Of a DNA stretch of 40,356 nucleotides, positions 15,223 to 21,845 are shown piece after piece; the stretch's first letter is position 1, and each line of letters opens with the position of its first letter. The notes beneath the pieces are model-generated. The model made no database searches. It saw only the letters and a list, made by a program, of their open reading frames with translations, and had not been told where the DNA came from. The stretch lies in the NCBI GenBank assembly GCA_021793945.1, contig JAJYRT010000001.1, positions 1-40,356 on the forward strand, in the 5' to 3' direction. The DNA is from Thermoplasmata archaeon (GTDB lineage: Archaea > Thermoplasmatota > Thermoplasmata > Thermoplasmatales > Thermoplasmataceae). Both the position numbers and the translations under genes were made by a program.

Positions 15223-16518
15223 ATGAAGATTTCTCGCCTAGTCCTGTCTCTCATTGTACTGTCGGTGTTCATCATCCTTGTTGTTCCCGCACACTCAGCT
15301 GCCCAGCAGCCTTCTTCAAAGAACGTGATGATAATAAATCTGGACGAGGAGATCGATCCCGGTTCCGCGAGCATGATAACGCAGGCCCTTTCCCCGTCAA
15401 ACACTGCAAACACGGCTGCAGTTGTTATAAGCATGAACACCCCTGGGGGGATACTTTACAACATGATACAGATGGTCGATGCCATCAACGCAACCGAGGC
15501 AAGGGGTATCCCTGTCTATACCTATATTGTACCGGACGGCATGGGAGCATCCGCAGGATCATACGTTGCGATGGCGTCCACCGGCATATACATGGGGCCG
15601 GGGTCGTTCATTGGGCCTTCAACTCCGATAGTGGTTGGCGGAACCGCCCTGGAGCAGAATCACACAGAGGCCGCCATGTTCTCCCTTATGCAGTCAATGG
15701 CCTATGCACACCACAGGAACGCAACCGCGGCTGGTATTATGGTGTCCCAGAATTATGCTTACAATTACTCCAGTGCTATTGCCGTGAACCTCGTTAACGG
15801 TTATGCGGTCAACATGACGGTATTTTTGCAGGATGCCGGCCTTTCCTCTTATCCACAGACCATAGTCAACCCGACCGTATATGACAACTTCCTCAGTTTC
15901 CTGAGCAATACCTACGTTGACGGAATACTGATACTTGTCGGGGTGATTGCCATACTACTCGACCTGTACCACGGAACTGTTCTCCTGTCGGTTGCCGGCG
16001 TTGTCATGATCGCGCTTGGCCTCATAGGCGCGGAAATAGTCGGTGCATCGCTGGTAGGATTGATATTCCTGCTGCTCGGTGCGGTACTCATAATACTGGA
16101 ATTCAAGACTGGCCACGGCATAGCCCTCATGGCTGGAGTGCTCGTCGGGATCCTCGGTGTTTTCATGCTGGCTTCCCCCTATCTCGCGGCGAACCAGTAT
16201 GGCTATTCTCCAAGTCCGGTCAATGATTCGAGCATAATTGCAGCCCTGATTGTGATATTCCTTTCTCTTGTTCTGGCTCTATACCTGAGGAAACTCATAA
16301 AGTCCATGAAGTCGAAGAAGTTCACCGGATCCGAGGCCCTGATAGGATCAACCGGGTTGACGAAAGATACGGTGGGAAAGGAGGAGGGAACCATCTCTGT
16401 CGACGGGGTGATGTGGAGGGCGGAAAGCGTCGATGGAGAGGAAATTCCAAAGGGGTCGGAGGTTGTGGTCGTGAGAAGGGACGGGCTGAAAGTGTATGTC
16501 GAAAAGGCTAAGAAATAA
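15223..16518 (+). CDS. NfeD-type membrane protein with ClpP-class serine protease domain
   Basis: About 431 residues. A signal peptide (1-26, ending PAHSA) is followed by a ClpP/SppA-like domain (33-215), about four or five membrane helices (225-360) and a C-terminal OB-fold (about 370-431, the NfeD domain). The long form works with stomatin-like proteins; the Pyrococcus homologue cleaves the stomatin C-terminus with a Ser-Lys dyad. Here the nucleophile is kept (S110 in GASAGS), but the segment RNATAAGIMV has Ile172 where RNAT-x-AEK would give the catalytic Lys, and no Lys is near. No stomatin gene is adjacent. It may be a non-catalytic family member. Confidence 0.85.
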   Translation: MKISRLVLSLIVLSVFIILVVPAHSAAQQPSSKNVMIINLDEEIDPGSASMITQALSPSNTANTAAVVISMNTPGGILYNMIQMVDAINATEARGIPVYTYIVPDGMGASAGSYVAMASTGIYMGPGSFIGPSTPIVVGGTALEQNHTEAAMFSLMQSMAYAHHRNATAAGIMVSQNYAYNYSSAIAVNLVNGYAVNMTVFLQDAGLSSYPQTIVNPTVYDNFLSFLSNTYVDGILILVGVIAILLDLYHGTVLLSVAGVVMIALGLIGAEIVGASLVGLIFLLLGAVLIILEFKTGHGIALMAGVLVGILGVFMLASPYLAANQYGYSPSPVNDSSIIAALIVIFLSLVLALYLRKLIKSMKSKKFTGSEALIGSTGLTKDTVGKEEGTISVDGVMWRAESVDGEEIPKGSEVVVVRRDGLKVYVEKAKK

Positions 16519-16531
16519 AGCCTAAATCAGC

Positions 16532-16539
16532 TTTATAAG
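16532..16539 (+). promoter_or_regulatory. TATA box for the ROK kinase
   Basis: TTTATAAG is centred 25 nt before GTG 16560, supporting a leaderless GTG start for the sugar kinase. Confidence 0.5.
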
Positions 16540-16559
16540 GAATAAGCGGATTATAGCCC

Positions 16560-17504
16560 GTGTCGCAGTCCATACTGGGTTTTGACGTAGGCGGTTCAAA
16601 AATTTCTGCAGTGCTGGGTGACGAATCGGGCAACATACTGGCAAATGTCAGGCGGCCGACCATCAAGCACCTGGGAAAGAAGAGGTTGGTTGAGCAGCTT
16701 GATGAAATGGGACATGAGGTGATGAAGGTCGCCGGGACAGACCGGATAGACAGCATAGGGATACTCTTTGCCGGGCTGGTGGACAGGGACAAGGGAGTCG
16801 TGCTGTCCTCGCCAAACATCCTTGGGCTGAATAACTTCAACATAACCGGCGAAATAGGTTCACGCTTCAACGTGCCTGTTTACCTGGAGAATGATGCAAC
16901 CGGGGCAACAATAGCAGAGCGGATTTTTGGAGCCGGGAAGGACATGGACAATTTTGTCTACATGACCCTGAGCACCGGCATTGGCGGAGGTGCATTCATC
17001 AACGGCAAGCTTTATCGCGGCTCACACGGGCTTGCAGGCGAAATCGGGCATATAGTCATAATGTCAAACGGCCCTACCTGCGGATGCGGAAGGCGGGGGT
17101 GCCTCGAGGCAATAGCAGGCGGAAAAGGCATTGCACGACGGGTGTCGGAGAACATAAGCGCGGTGAGGGACTCTCAGCTGTTCTCGGCAATGAAGCCGCA
17201 GGAGATAGACGCACATGCGGTTTTCGAAGCAAAACGGCATGGCGACATGTTTGCCCAACTGATAATAGAGGAAACAGTCTACTACCTTGCAGTGGGGATA
17301 GTGAACGTCATAAATATACTCGACCCGGAAGCCATAATAATCGGGGGCGGAATAGCCAGGGCTGGCAATGACCTGTTTCGCCCGCTTCGAGCCGCCGTGA
17401 AGGAAGAGATGAGGTCAATGTACAGGCCGATCAAGATCCTGAAAGCCCTGGATAACGGATCCGATCTGGCAGCCATAGCCGTTCCAATTTATCAGGACCA
17501 GTGA
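16560..17504 (+). CDS. ROK-family sugar kinase (glucokinase-like)
   Basis: A 314-residue ATP-dependent hexose kinase of the ROK family. The phosphate-binding DVGGSK lies at residues 9-14, and the sugar-binding and catalytic ENDATGA region near 115. The zinc-binding cluster C-G-C-G-x2-G-C-L-E (TCGCGRRGCLEA) and the preceding GEIGH motif are complete. The second ATP-binding segment IIIGGGIA is near 260. Glucose is the usual archaeal substrate, but N-acetylmannosamine or fructose cannot be excluded. GTG 16560 is supported by TATA spacing. The downstream gene is convergent, 13 nt away. Confidence 0.92.
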   Translation: MSQSILGFDVGGSKISAVLGDESGNILANVRRPTIKHLGKKRLVEQLDEMGHEVMKVAGTDRIDSIGILFAGLVDRDKGVVLSSPNILGLNNFNITGEIGSRFNVPVYLENDATGATIAERIFGAGKDMDNFVYMTLSTGIGGGAFINGKLYRGSHGLAGEIGHIVIMSNGPTCGCGRRGCLEAIAGGKGIARRVSENISAVRDSQLFSAMKPQEIDAHAVFEAKRHGDMFAQLIIEETVYYLAVGIVNVINILDPEAIIIGGGIARAGNDLFRPLRAAVKEEMRSMYRPIKILKALDNGSDLAAIAVPIYQDQ

Positions 17505-17517
17505 TCAATTGCGGCAG

Positions 17518-18558
17518 TCAGAGACCGCCGAAAACCCTTTTCTTGAATGAAGTTGGCATGAGTTTTGCCAGCGTCATGTACCTGCCTATGGATTTGGCTC
17601 CATTTTTATGCAGTTTCTGGTGCAAAATGTGATGCTTCATGAGCCATGGCCTTATCTCGTCGTCCCATTTTTGCTGGTAAAGTAGTGGATTGTTGGCTGC
17701 TGCGGCATTGCCTGCGGTTGTTCCTGACCAGAAAGCACCCTGCAATCCACCGGCAGTGGTATTCAGAACGGCATTCACCATATCGCCAACATACATTATG
17801 TTACCATCAATAACTTTCTCTGCGGGCTCTGTCAGTGGAATCTGGTGTGCCATGGTCTCCAGCATATCTCCCCTCAGTTCGGGAAATTTTTCAGTGAATT
17901 CCGCAAGGACGTCCTTTGGCACTCTTCCGTTGAAAGGATAGTAGCAGACACCTATCTTTCTCCGGTCAGGACCATCGGCAAAATCCCAGAAGTATCCTCC
18001 CGGCGCGCTGTCGCTGAACCAGAGGATCATTTCAAAATCATTCCTCTTCGGCAGTCTTCTTATTTCCTCGTAGGCGACAAGCACCCTGTCCCTGGGAAGT
18101 TTTATACCCATGTTGGACTGGGGACCAGCTGCCATGATAATGTATTTCGCTGTGAGCTTTTCATTGTCCGTGAAAACCGTTTCATCCTTCACGGAGTTTA
18201 CCCTTGTTTCCATCTTTATATTCAGCTTCCCGGCGAATTTCTCTGCCAGGTATCTCTCATACTCAGTAAAATTGTAAACCAACCCAACGGTCCTGTCGAA
18301 ACTCATGGAGATGCTCTTTCCAGTATCTGTCCTGAAGCTCATTGCGTGAATTTCTGATGCTATTATGCTCTTCTCGGTAGGCATCCCTATACGGTTTACC
18401 CACTCAAGGGATACGGCACCGGTTGACCTGACGGGAAGTCCTATCTCCTTCTTCTTGTCCAGTATGACGTAACTCTTTCCTGCCTTCTGCAAGGCAGCTC
18501 CGGCAGCCAGTCCGGACGTTCCAGCTCCTATAATGATGGCGTCATAATCATAGCTCAT
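17518..18558 (-). CDS. Geranylgeranyl reductase family flavoprotein
   Basis: A 346-residue FAD-dependent oxidoreductase. The Rossmann dinucleotide motif I-I-I-G-A-G-T-S-G-L (residues 8-17) opens the protein. APGGYFWDF (about 211-219) is the Y-x-W-x-F motif of the geranylgeranyl reductase family, and GDMVNAVLNTTAGGLQGAFWSG is the second FAD-contact block. Family members saturate the isoprenoid chains of archaeal membrane lipids; T. acidophilum has a well-studied one. Genomes in this group carry several paralogues, so a role on quinone or carotenoid side chains is also possible. Single gene, convergent with the ROK kinase. Confidence 0.85.
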   Translation of the reverse strand: MSYDYDAIIIGAGTSGLAAGAALQKAGKSYVILDKKKEIGLPVRSTGAVSLEWVNRIGMPTEKSIIASEIHAMSFRTDTGKSISMSFDRTVGLVYNFTEYERYLAEKFAGKLNIKMETRVNSVKDETVFTDNEKLTAKYIIMAAGPQSNMGIKLPRDRVLVAYEEIRRLPKRNDFEMILWFSDSAPGGYFWDFADGPDRRKIGVCYYPFNGRVPKDVLAEFTEKFPELRGDMLETMAHQIPLTEPAEKVIDGNIMYVGDMVNAVLNTTAGGLQGAFWSGTTAGNAAAANNPLLYQQKWDDEIRPWLMKHHILHQKLHKNGAKSIGRYMTLAKLMPTSFKKRVFGGL

Positions 18559-18634
18559 AATTTCGTTCCCAAGATTATGGAATCACTATATTAATACTGT
18601 TCTTTATACCTGATGCTGCCGGCAAATGCACCTT

Positions 18635-19441
18635 CTACAGCCCTGAACCAGGATTTGTCTCGCCCATCAGTATCCTGAAGGCGACCTGGCCAATTTTGCC
18701 AGGGTTTACTGAATTTTCGAGGGAATTTGAGTACGCCCAGTCCTCAAGTTTTGCATATCCGAGTGTGGCAAGCCTCTTGTTAATTGAATTTGCATTTGCG
18801 ACCGTGTCAATGGTGCTCTTATCCAGGTTGGTTGCCTTCCACAGCCCGACAATCCTGTTCAACTCTCCCAGGGGATCCCGGTGATCCTCAACCCTGATAT
18901 CGTATACAATGTCTGTCCCCTCTTCGAAAGACCTGCTTTCGGAAACAACAAGCAGCGCAGAACTCTGCCGCCCCCTACTGTCTCCGCCATGCTTATCGGC
19001 TGCAAATAATGCCCTTATTATCCGGTCCTCTATCATGCCCGGCCTGTTCATTTCTGAAACCATGGCATCAATGACATCCTTCCCTGCAAGTATGTTTCCC
19101 TGCACGGAAAACCCATTGCCGATAAAATGTCCCGCGAATTCATGGCATTCGCTGCCCGTGAAGGCGAAGGAATTTCCCTTTGAATCCACAACTCCCAACT
19201 GCCGCTTCTCCTTGAGGGGGTCTTCCCCGGTAAGCATACCCACAACCTCCTTTGCGGTGTGTTTTTGAAGGAGGTCCAGCCCCCTCGGTCCATAGGAATA
19301 GTTAGCATATGACTGCGTGGCTATTGCGCCTACGCCGGCCTTAGCCCATGGGACAACAGATCCGACTGAAAGGCACCGGCTTGCGACTCCCACGCCCCAC
19401 TCTCCTTTCTCTTTGTCATAAGCTACCACTGAAAACGTCAT
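18635..19441 (-). CDS. DUF1028 family protein (Ntn-hydrolase-like fold)
   Basis: A 268-residue protein. The start TFSVVAYDKEKGEWGVGVASRCLSVG, the block GVGAIATQSYAN and the segment FIGNGFSVQGNIL are diagnostic of DUF1028, which has an N-terminal-nucleophile-hydrolase-like fold with Thr2 after the initiator Met. The substrate is unknown; peptide or amide hydrolysis has been suggested for relatives. The C-terminal 65 residues beyond the core include two likely helices. A TATA element near 19468-19475 lies about 30 nt upstream. No neighbour clarifies the role. Confidence 0.85.
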   Translation of the reverse strand: MTFSVVAYDKEKGEWGVGVASRCLSVGSVVPWAKAGVGAIATQSYANYSYGPRGLDLLQKHTAKEVVGMLTGEDPLKEKRQLGVVDSKGNSFAFTGSECHEFAGHFIGNGFSVQGNILAGKDVIDAMVSEMNRPGMIEDRIIRALFAADKHGGDSRGRQSSALLVVSESRSFEEGTDIVYDIRVEDHRDPLGELNRIVGLWKATNLDKSTIDTVANANSINKRLATLGYAKLEDWAYSNSLENSVNPGKIGQVAFRILMGETNPGSGL

Positions 19442-19473
19442 TGTGGCTAACTACACCCTGAGCATATGAATAT

Positions 19474-19795
19474 TTGCAAGGAAACCTGGAAAAATTATCC
19501 GGTAAAAACCATCTTAACTATGGAAAGGTAGAAGCCGCGAGGAAGATGGCCGAGAGGGTTGAAAAGACTTCAAATGTGCTCAGGGAGAGCAACCTCATAG
19601 GCAGTGTTGAAAAGGATCTCCTCGATGCGATATCGCCGGATGCACAGGGAGGGATTCTTCTTGTCCTGCTCAAATCACTGAAGACAACCGGAAAGTTTGA
19701 TGAGGTTAGAGATAAAGCACTACATCGAGGATCTCTGATATGAGCACGTGAAGGACATCAGCGACAGCGAGGCAGTCGTGAGACTCCCGTCCTGA
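19474..19795 (+). pseudogene. Decayed gene of unknown family
   Basis: An open stretch from 19474 to 19743 encodes about 80 charged residues (KMAERVEKTSNVLRES, GGILLVLLKSLKTTGKFDEV). A one-base shift near 19712 continues the text as KHYIEDL, a TGA, then YEHVKDISDSEAVVRLPS and a TGA at 19793-19795, directly abutting the hicA stop on the other strand. There is no convincing start codon: the first ATG is out of frame and TTG 19474 overlaps the DUF1028 promoter. It looks like a frameshifted, 5'-truncated gene. I do not recognise the family. Confidence 0.4.
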
Positions 19796-20020
19796 TTAAA
19801 GAAGTTCCATGAACTGTTCTACGCTAAGTCCTGTTTGCCTTATTATGGATCTCAACGTACCTTTTTTCATATCCCGGTGATTCGGAACAGAGATCGTCTG
19901 AGGGTTTATGCCCTCCTTTCTCATGATCATATGACTTTCCGTCTGATGATCCGGAACAAAACCTATCCTGGTTAACGCCCTGACTACCTCTGCACCCGAT
20001 AGGGTTGGTAATTTAGGCAA
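19796..20020 (-). CDS. hicA: HicA-type mRNA interferase toxin, intact copy
   Basis: A 74-residue HicA/YcfA toxin with a double-stranded-RNA-binding-like fold; such proteins cut mRNA when freed from HicB. The family start LSGAEVVRALTRIGF is followed by the catalytic His in ESHMIMRKEG (H30) and by the ISVPNHRDMKKGTLRSIIRQTGLS block that completes the domain. It overlaps the upstream hicB by 8 nt. In this pair the antitoxin comes first, the reverse of the order in E. coli. Complete and probably functional. Confidence 0.9.
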   Translation of the reverse strand: MPKLPTLSGAEVVRALTRIGFVPDHQTESHMIMRKEGINPQTISVPNHRDMKKGTLRSIIRQTGLSVEQFMELL

Positions 20021-20237
20021 CTACGGATACTTCCATTAGCTCCGCATGAGAAAACTCTTCATGAGGGATCGGATCGCCGTGCTTTTTCAGGCTTGCCATA
20101 TAGCCCTTGATTGCGTCCCTGATGTTCTCTAGCGCCTCGTCCCTTGTATCTCCCTCCGATATGCATCCGGGAAGGGAGGGGACAATTACTGTATAACCGC
20201 CTTCGTCCTGTGGTTCAAGGATAACGGTGTACTTCAT
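20013..20237 (-). CDS. hicB: HicB-type antitoxin, intact copy
   Basis: A 74-residue HicB antitoxin. The partial RNase-H-like core reads YTVILEPQDEGGYTVIVPSLPGC, then ISEGDTRDEALENIRDAI. The C-terminal tail is short, with no clear ribbon-helix-helix or HTH. The reading frame is open upstream to 20363, but that part encodes only the promoter repeat. ATG 20237 is chosen because CTTAATAAA (20259-20267 on the plus strand) is centred 26 nt upstream and the family homology starts there. Co-transcribed with hicA through an 8-nt overlap. Confidence 0.9.
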   Translation of the reverse strand: MKYTVILEPQDEGGYTVIVPSLPGCISEGDTRDEALENIRDAIKGYMASLKKHGDPIPHEEFSHAELMEVSVVA

Positions 20238-20339
20238 ACACCGTACACACTGCCACAGTTTATTAAGAGTTTGCACAGGACATGTTTTTTCGCCGGCATC
20301 CCGTCCTGATCTATTATAAAGATACAGTGTCCTATGAAA
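20214..20339. repeat. 126-bp near-identical repeat, copy 1 (hicB promoter block)
   Basis: This block recurs at 21271-21396 in the same orientation, exactly 1057 bp away, with about 7 mismatches and no gaps by eye. It covers the first codons of hicB, the start codon, the TATA box and about 100 bp upstream. The outer edge coincides with the beginning of the integrase fragment at 20336. Confidence 0.9.
20224..20244. promoter_or_regulatory. 8-bp perfect inverted repeat over the hicB start (candidate operator)
   Basis: ACGGTGTA-CTTCA-TACACCGT is a perfect 8-bp inverted repeat with a 5-bp spacer. The hicB start codon lies inside it, about 26 bp downstream of the TATA box. In a leaderless mRNA this spans the transcription start, so a bound dimer would block initiation. 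HicB or HicAB autoregulation is the natural guess; a 5'-end RNA hairpin is an alternative. Confidence 0.5.
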
Positions 20340-20544
20340 CCAAGCAGTACGGCATGGCTCCAAAATACCTCAGAAGTGGTTCTACAACTTCCTCATATTG
20401 AACAACGTTCCTGAATCCGTGGCTGATTTCATTGAGGGCAGGGCTCCGGAATCTGTAGGATCCATGCATTATCTGGCTAAGGTTAAGCAGGCTGATAACT
20501 GGTATAATGTTGGATTAATTTGCCTTATTCAATTGATGAAATAG
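20336..20544 (+). pseudogene. C-terminal fragment of an archaeal tyrosine integrase, int(C)
   Basis: About 68 codons in the plus direction read ETKQYGMAPKYL, then after a one-base loss near 20371 KWFYNFLILNNVPESVADFIEG, RAPESVGSMHYLAKV, and end at TAG 20542-20544. This is the C-terminal end of the catalytic domain of SSV-type integrases: R-K-W/F helix, the V-P-E-S-V-x-D-F-I-x-G-R block, and the nucleophile Tyr in MHYLAK. The upstream catalytic Arg region is gone and replaced by the hicB promoter repeat. It is on the same strand as the N-terminal integrase piece at 23525, the arrangement expected for the two ends of one integrated element. Confidence 0.7.
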
Positions 20545-20557
20545 AAAATACGCATTC

Positions 20558-20953
20558 CTAGTGTTTTTTCCACTCCCTTAATAATTCTTTTCTATCACGC
20601 AGACTAATCCTGGAGAATTCATGTTTGCTTCTCGCGAACTTTTCACGATATTTCTGAAAGATGGTTCTACGTATGCCGTACTCGGATAAGGGGAGCCAAA
20701 TTAAGAAGCTCAGTGCAGCAAACACGTCTATGATATATTCAGGCCTCCATAGGGAAACAACACCTGGTTGTATACTTCCTACATATAAAATTGAAAGGGA
20801 TATGGACAGCAGAACGATAACGGTTGTTGTTGATAACCAAATTGACTTTATCACATCTCTTTTTGTGAAGCTCAATGTAAATACTGTATAAATAACGAAA
20901 TAAACGTACAGTGACGAGGAAAGTAGTGCAATTAGTATTAGCATGTAATTCAT
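20558..20953 (-). CDS. Small three-helix membrane protein B' (paralogue of 21420-21845)
   Basis: 131 residues with three predicted transmembrane helices (about 3-25, 41-59 and 77-93) and a basic C-terminal cytoplasmic tail ending ELLREWKKH. It resembles the protein at 21420-21845 in length, helix placement and short matches: S-I/L-Q-P followed by W-x-x-E-x-I, I-W-L-x-x-S, R-R/V-x-F, and a final Lys-rich E-x-W segment. The two are strongly diverged. Immediately upstream is the last 18-codon remnant of a gene like the secreted protein at 21829-23055, so B' once followed an A-type gene. Family unrecognised; immunity to protein A is a possibility only. Confidence 0.65.
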   Translation of the reverse strand: MNYMLILIALLSSSLYVYFVIYTVFTLSFTKRDVIKSIWLSTTTVIVLLSISLSILYVGSIQPGVVSLWRPEYIIDVFAALSFLIWLPLSEYGIRRTIFQKYREKFARSKHEFSRISLRDRKELLREWKKH

Positions 20954-20957
20954 AGGT

Positions 20958-21092
20958 TTACACCGGAATCACGTAATTTGCACAATCGTAAGCATAAGGG
21001 TTGGACACATACACCTGGTGATCAACATAATACCCAATTCCCGATAGCGCTTTGATAACATCCTTTCCTGACAATACGGGGAGCTTAGGCAT
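20958..21092 (-). pseudogene. Truncated hicA fused in frame to the tail of an A-type secreted protein
   Basis: A 44-codon reading frame. Residues 1-26 (MPKLPVLSGKDVIKALSGIG, then YYVDHQ) are the HicA N-terminus. From 27 on (VYVSNPYAYDCANYVIPV) the sequence instead matches the end of the secreted protein at 21829-23055, where NHQ is followed by VYMSSP and the stop comes at a similar distance. The HicA catalytic His region is absent, so the toxin is dead. The start overlaps hicB2 by 8 nt exactly as in the intact pair. The fusion point is an ATCACCAG shared by both parents. Confidence 0.75.
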
Positions 21093-21294
21093 CTATGATA
21101 ACTTCCACATCTACATCCTCGGGAATAGGTTCGTTGTGTTTTTTCAAGGATCCCACGTACGCCTCTATGGCTTCCCTGGCATTCTTCAGGGCTTCTTCCC
21201 TTGTCTTTCCCTGGGTGATGCACCCCGGAAGTGCCGGCACGTTCACAACGATATAGCCATCTTCACCGGGTTCAAGGATAACGGTGTACTTCAT
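21085..21294 (-). CDS. hicB: HicB-type antitoxin, second copy (orphan)
   Basis: A 69-residue HicB antitoxin, with core MKYTVILEPGEDGYIVVNVP, then ALPGCITQGKTREEALKNAREAI. It is intact and clearly homologous to the copy at 20013-20237, diverging mostly toward the C-terminus. The toxin gene after it is truncated, so this antitoxin has no partner unless it cross-binds the intact HicA. The start at 21294 is fixed by the same TATA spacing (21316-21324) and by the family homology; the open frame further upstream is promoter repeat. It lies downstream of protein B on the same strand. Confidence 0.88.
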   Translation of the reverse strand: MKYTVILEPGEDGYIVVNVPALPGCITQGKTREEALKNAREAIEAYVGSLKKHNEPIPEDVDVEVIIDA

Positions 21295-21396
21295 ACACCG
21301 TACACACTGCCACAGTTTATTAAGAGTTTGCCCTGTACATGTTTTTTCGCCAACATCCCGTCCTGTTCTATTATAAAGATACAGTGTCATATGAAA
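21271..21396. repeat. 126-bp near-identical repeat, copy 2 (hicB2 promoter block)
   Basis: Second copy of the block at 20214-20339, same orientation. It includes the identical 21-bp inverted repeat at 21281-21301 over the hicB2 start codon and the same TATA element at 21316-21324. The far end lies 24 bp from the stop of gene B, while in copy 1 the integrase fragment starts at the equivalent point. Confidence 0.9.
21281..21301. promoter_or_regulatory. Candidate operator over the hicB2 start
   Basis: Same perfect inverted repeat as at 20224-20244: arms ACGGTGTA and TACACCGT, spacer CTTCA. Its full conservation while the block around it has changed fits selection for a binding site, although the overlap with the first hicB codons also constrains one arm. 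Confidence 0.5.
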
Positions 21397-21419
21397 TTTT
21401 GGGCTTAAAGCAGGTAGAT

Positions 21420-21845
21420 TCACCTTAACCTATTTTGCCACGTTTCGATGATTTTCTTCTTGTTAATTATGGTTAATTTCCCTAATTCCCTGTATTCCCT
21501 CTTGGTTAAACCATATTTTTTTTGAAGCCTTGGAAAAACCACTCTCTTTAGTCTCCATGAAGCTGGAAAAAGCCATATGTAGCTCCATACACCGATAAGT
21601 GCCGTTATAGCCTCCGAAGACCAGAAAACTTTATTGGTCGGCTGCAGGCTCGCAGCATGGAACATATAAAGAAAGGCTGCCAGCAGTGCAATGGCCACAA
21701 CCGTCGGGATTAAAATGGCCCTCCTAAGCTCTCTCAAGGTAGTCTCGAATGCAATTGCCTGTGTTGCAAATAACACGTAAATAAGGACCGTCAAGATTAT
21801 GAACACAACAGTGTCGAAGTCCATGATATCATACATCCACGGCAT
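21420..21845 (-). CDS. Small three-helix membrane protein B
   Basis: 141 residues: three predicted transmembrane helices (about 12-32, 42-63 and 78-96), then a basic, probably cytoplasmic C-terminal region (KKYGLTKREYRE, KKKIIETWQNRLR). Its first codons overlap the end of the secreted protein gene A by 17 nt, so the two are translated together; ATG 21836 or 21824 are alternative starts. A diverged paralogue (B') at 20558-20953 sits in the same position after an A remnant. Family not recognised. A small polytopic protein coupled to a secreted protein could be an immunity protein, an export helper or a membrane anchor. Confidence 0.7.
   Translation of the reverse strand: MPWMYDIMDFDTVVFIILTVLIYVLFATQAIAFETTLRELRRAILIPTVVAIALLAAFLYMFHAASLQPTNKVFWSSEAITALIGVWSYIWLFPASWRLKRVVFPRLQKKYGLTKREYRELGKLTIINKKKIIETWQNRLR

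Noticed and set aside
19442..20340. Left attachment site as a copy of the tRNA-Thr 3' half
   Set aside because: No stretch resembling the tRNA T arm or anticodon arm was found in this interval, so the left boundary of the element is not defined.
20238..20363. N-terminal extension of HicB (about 42 extra residues), similarly at 21295-21423
   Set aside because: The extension translates the conserved promoter block. HicB homology starts at the inner ATG, and a TATA box lies 26 nt before it. The extension's similarity between copies reflects DNA repeat identity.
20969..21223. An 84-residue minus-strand frame overlapping hicB2 and the hicA fusion
   Set aside because: It is in the wrong frame relative to the hicB2 and hicA homology and has no family resemblance.
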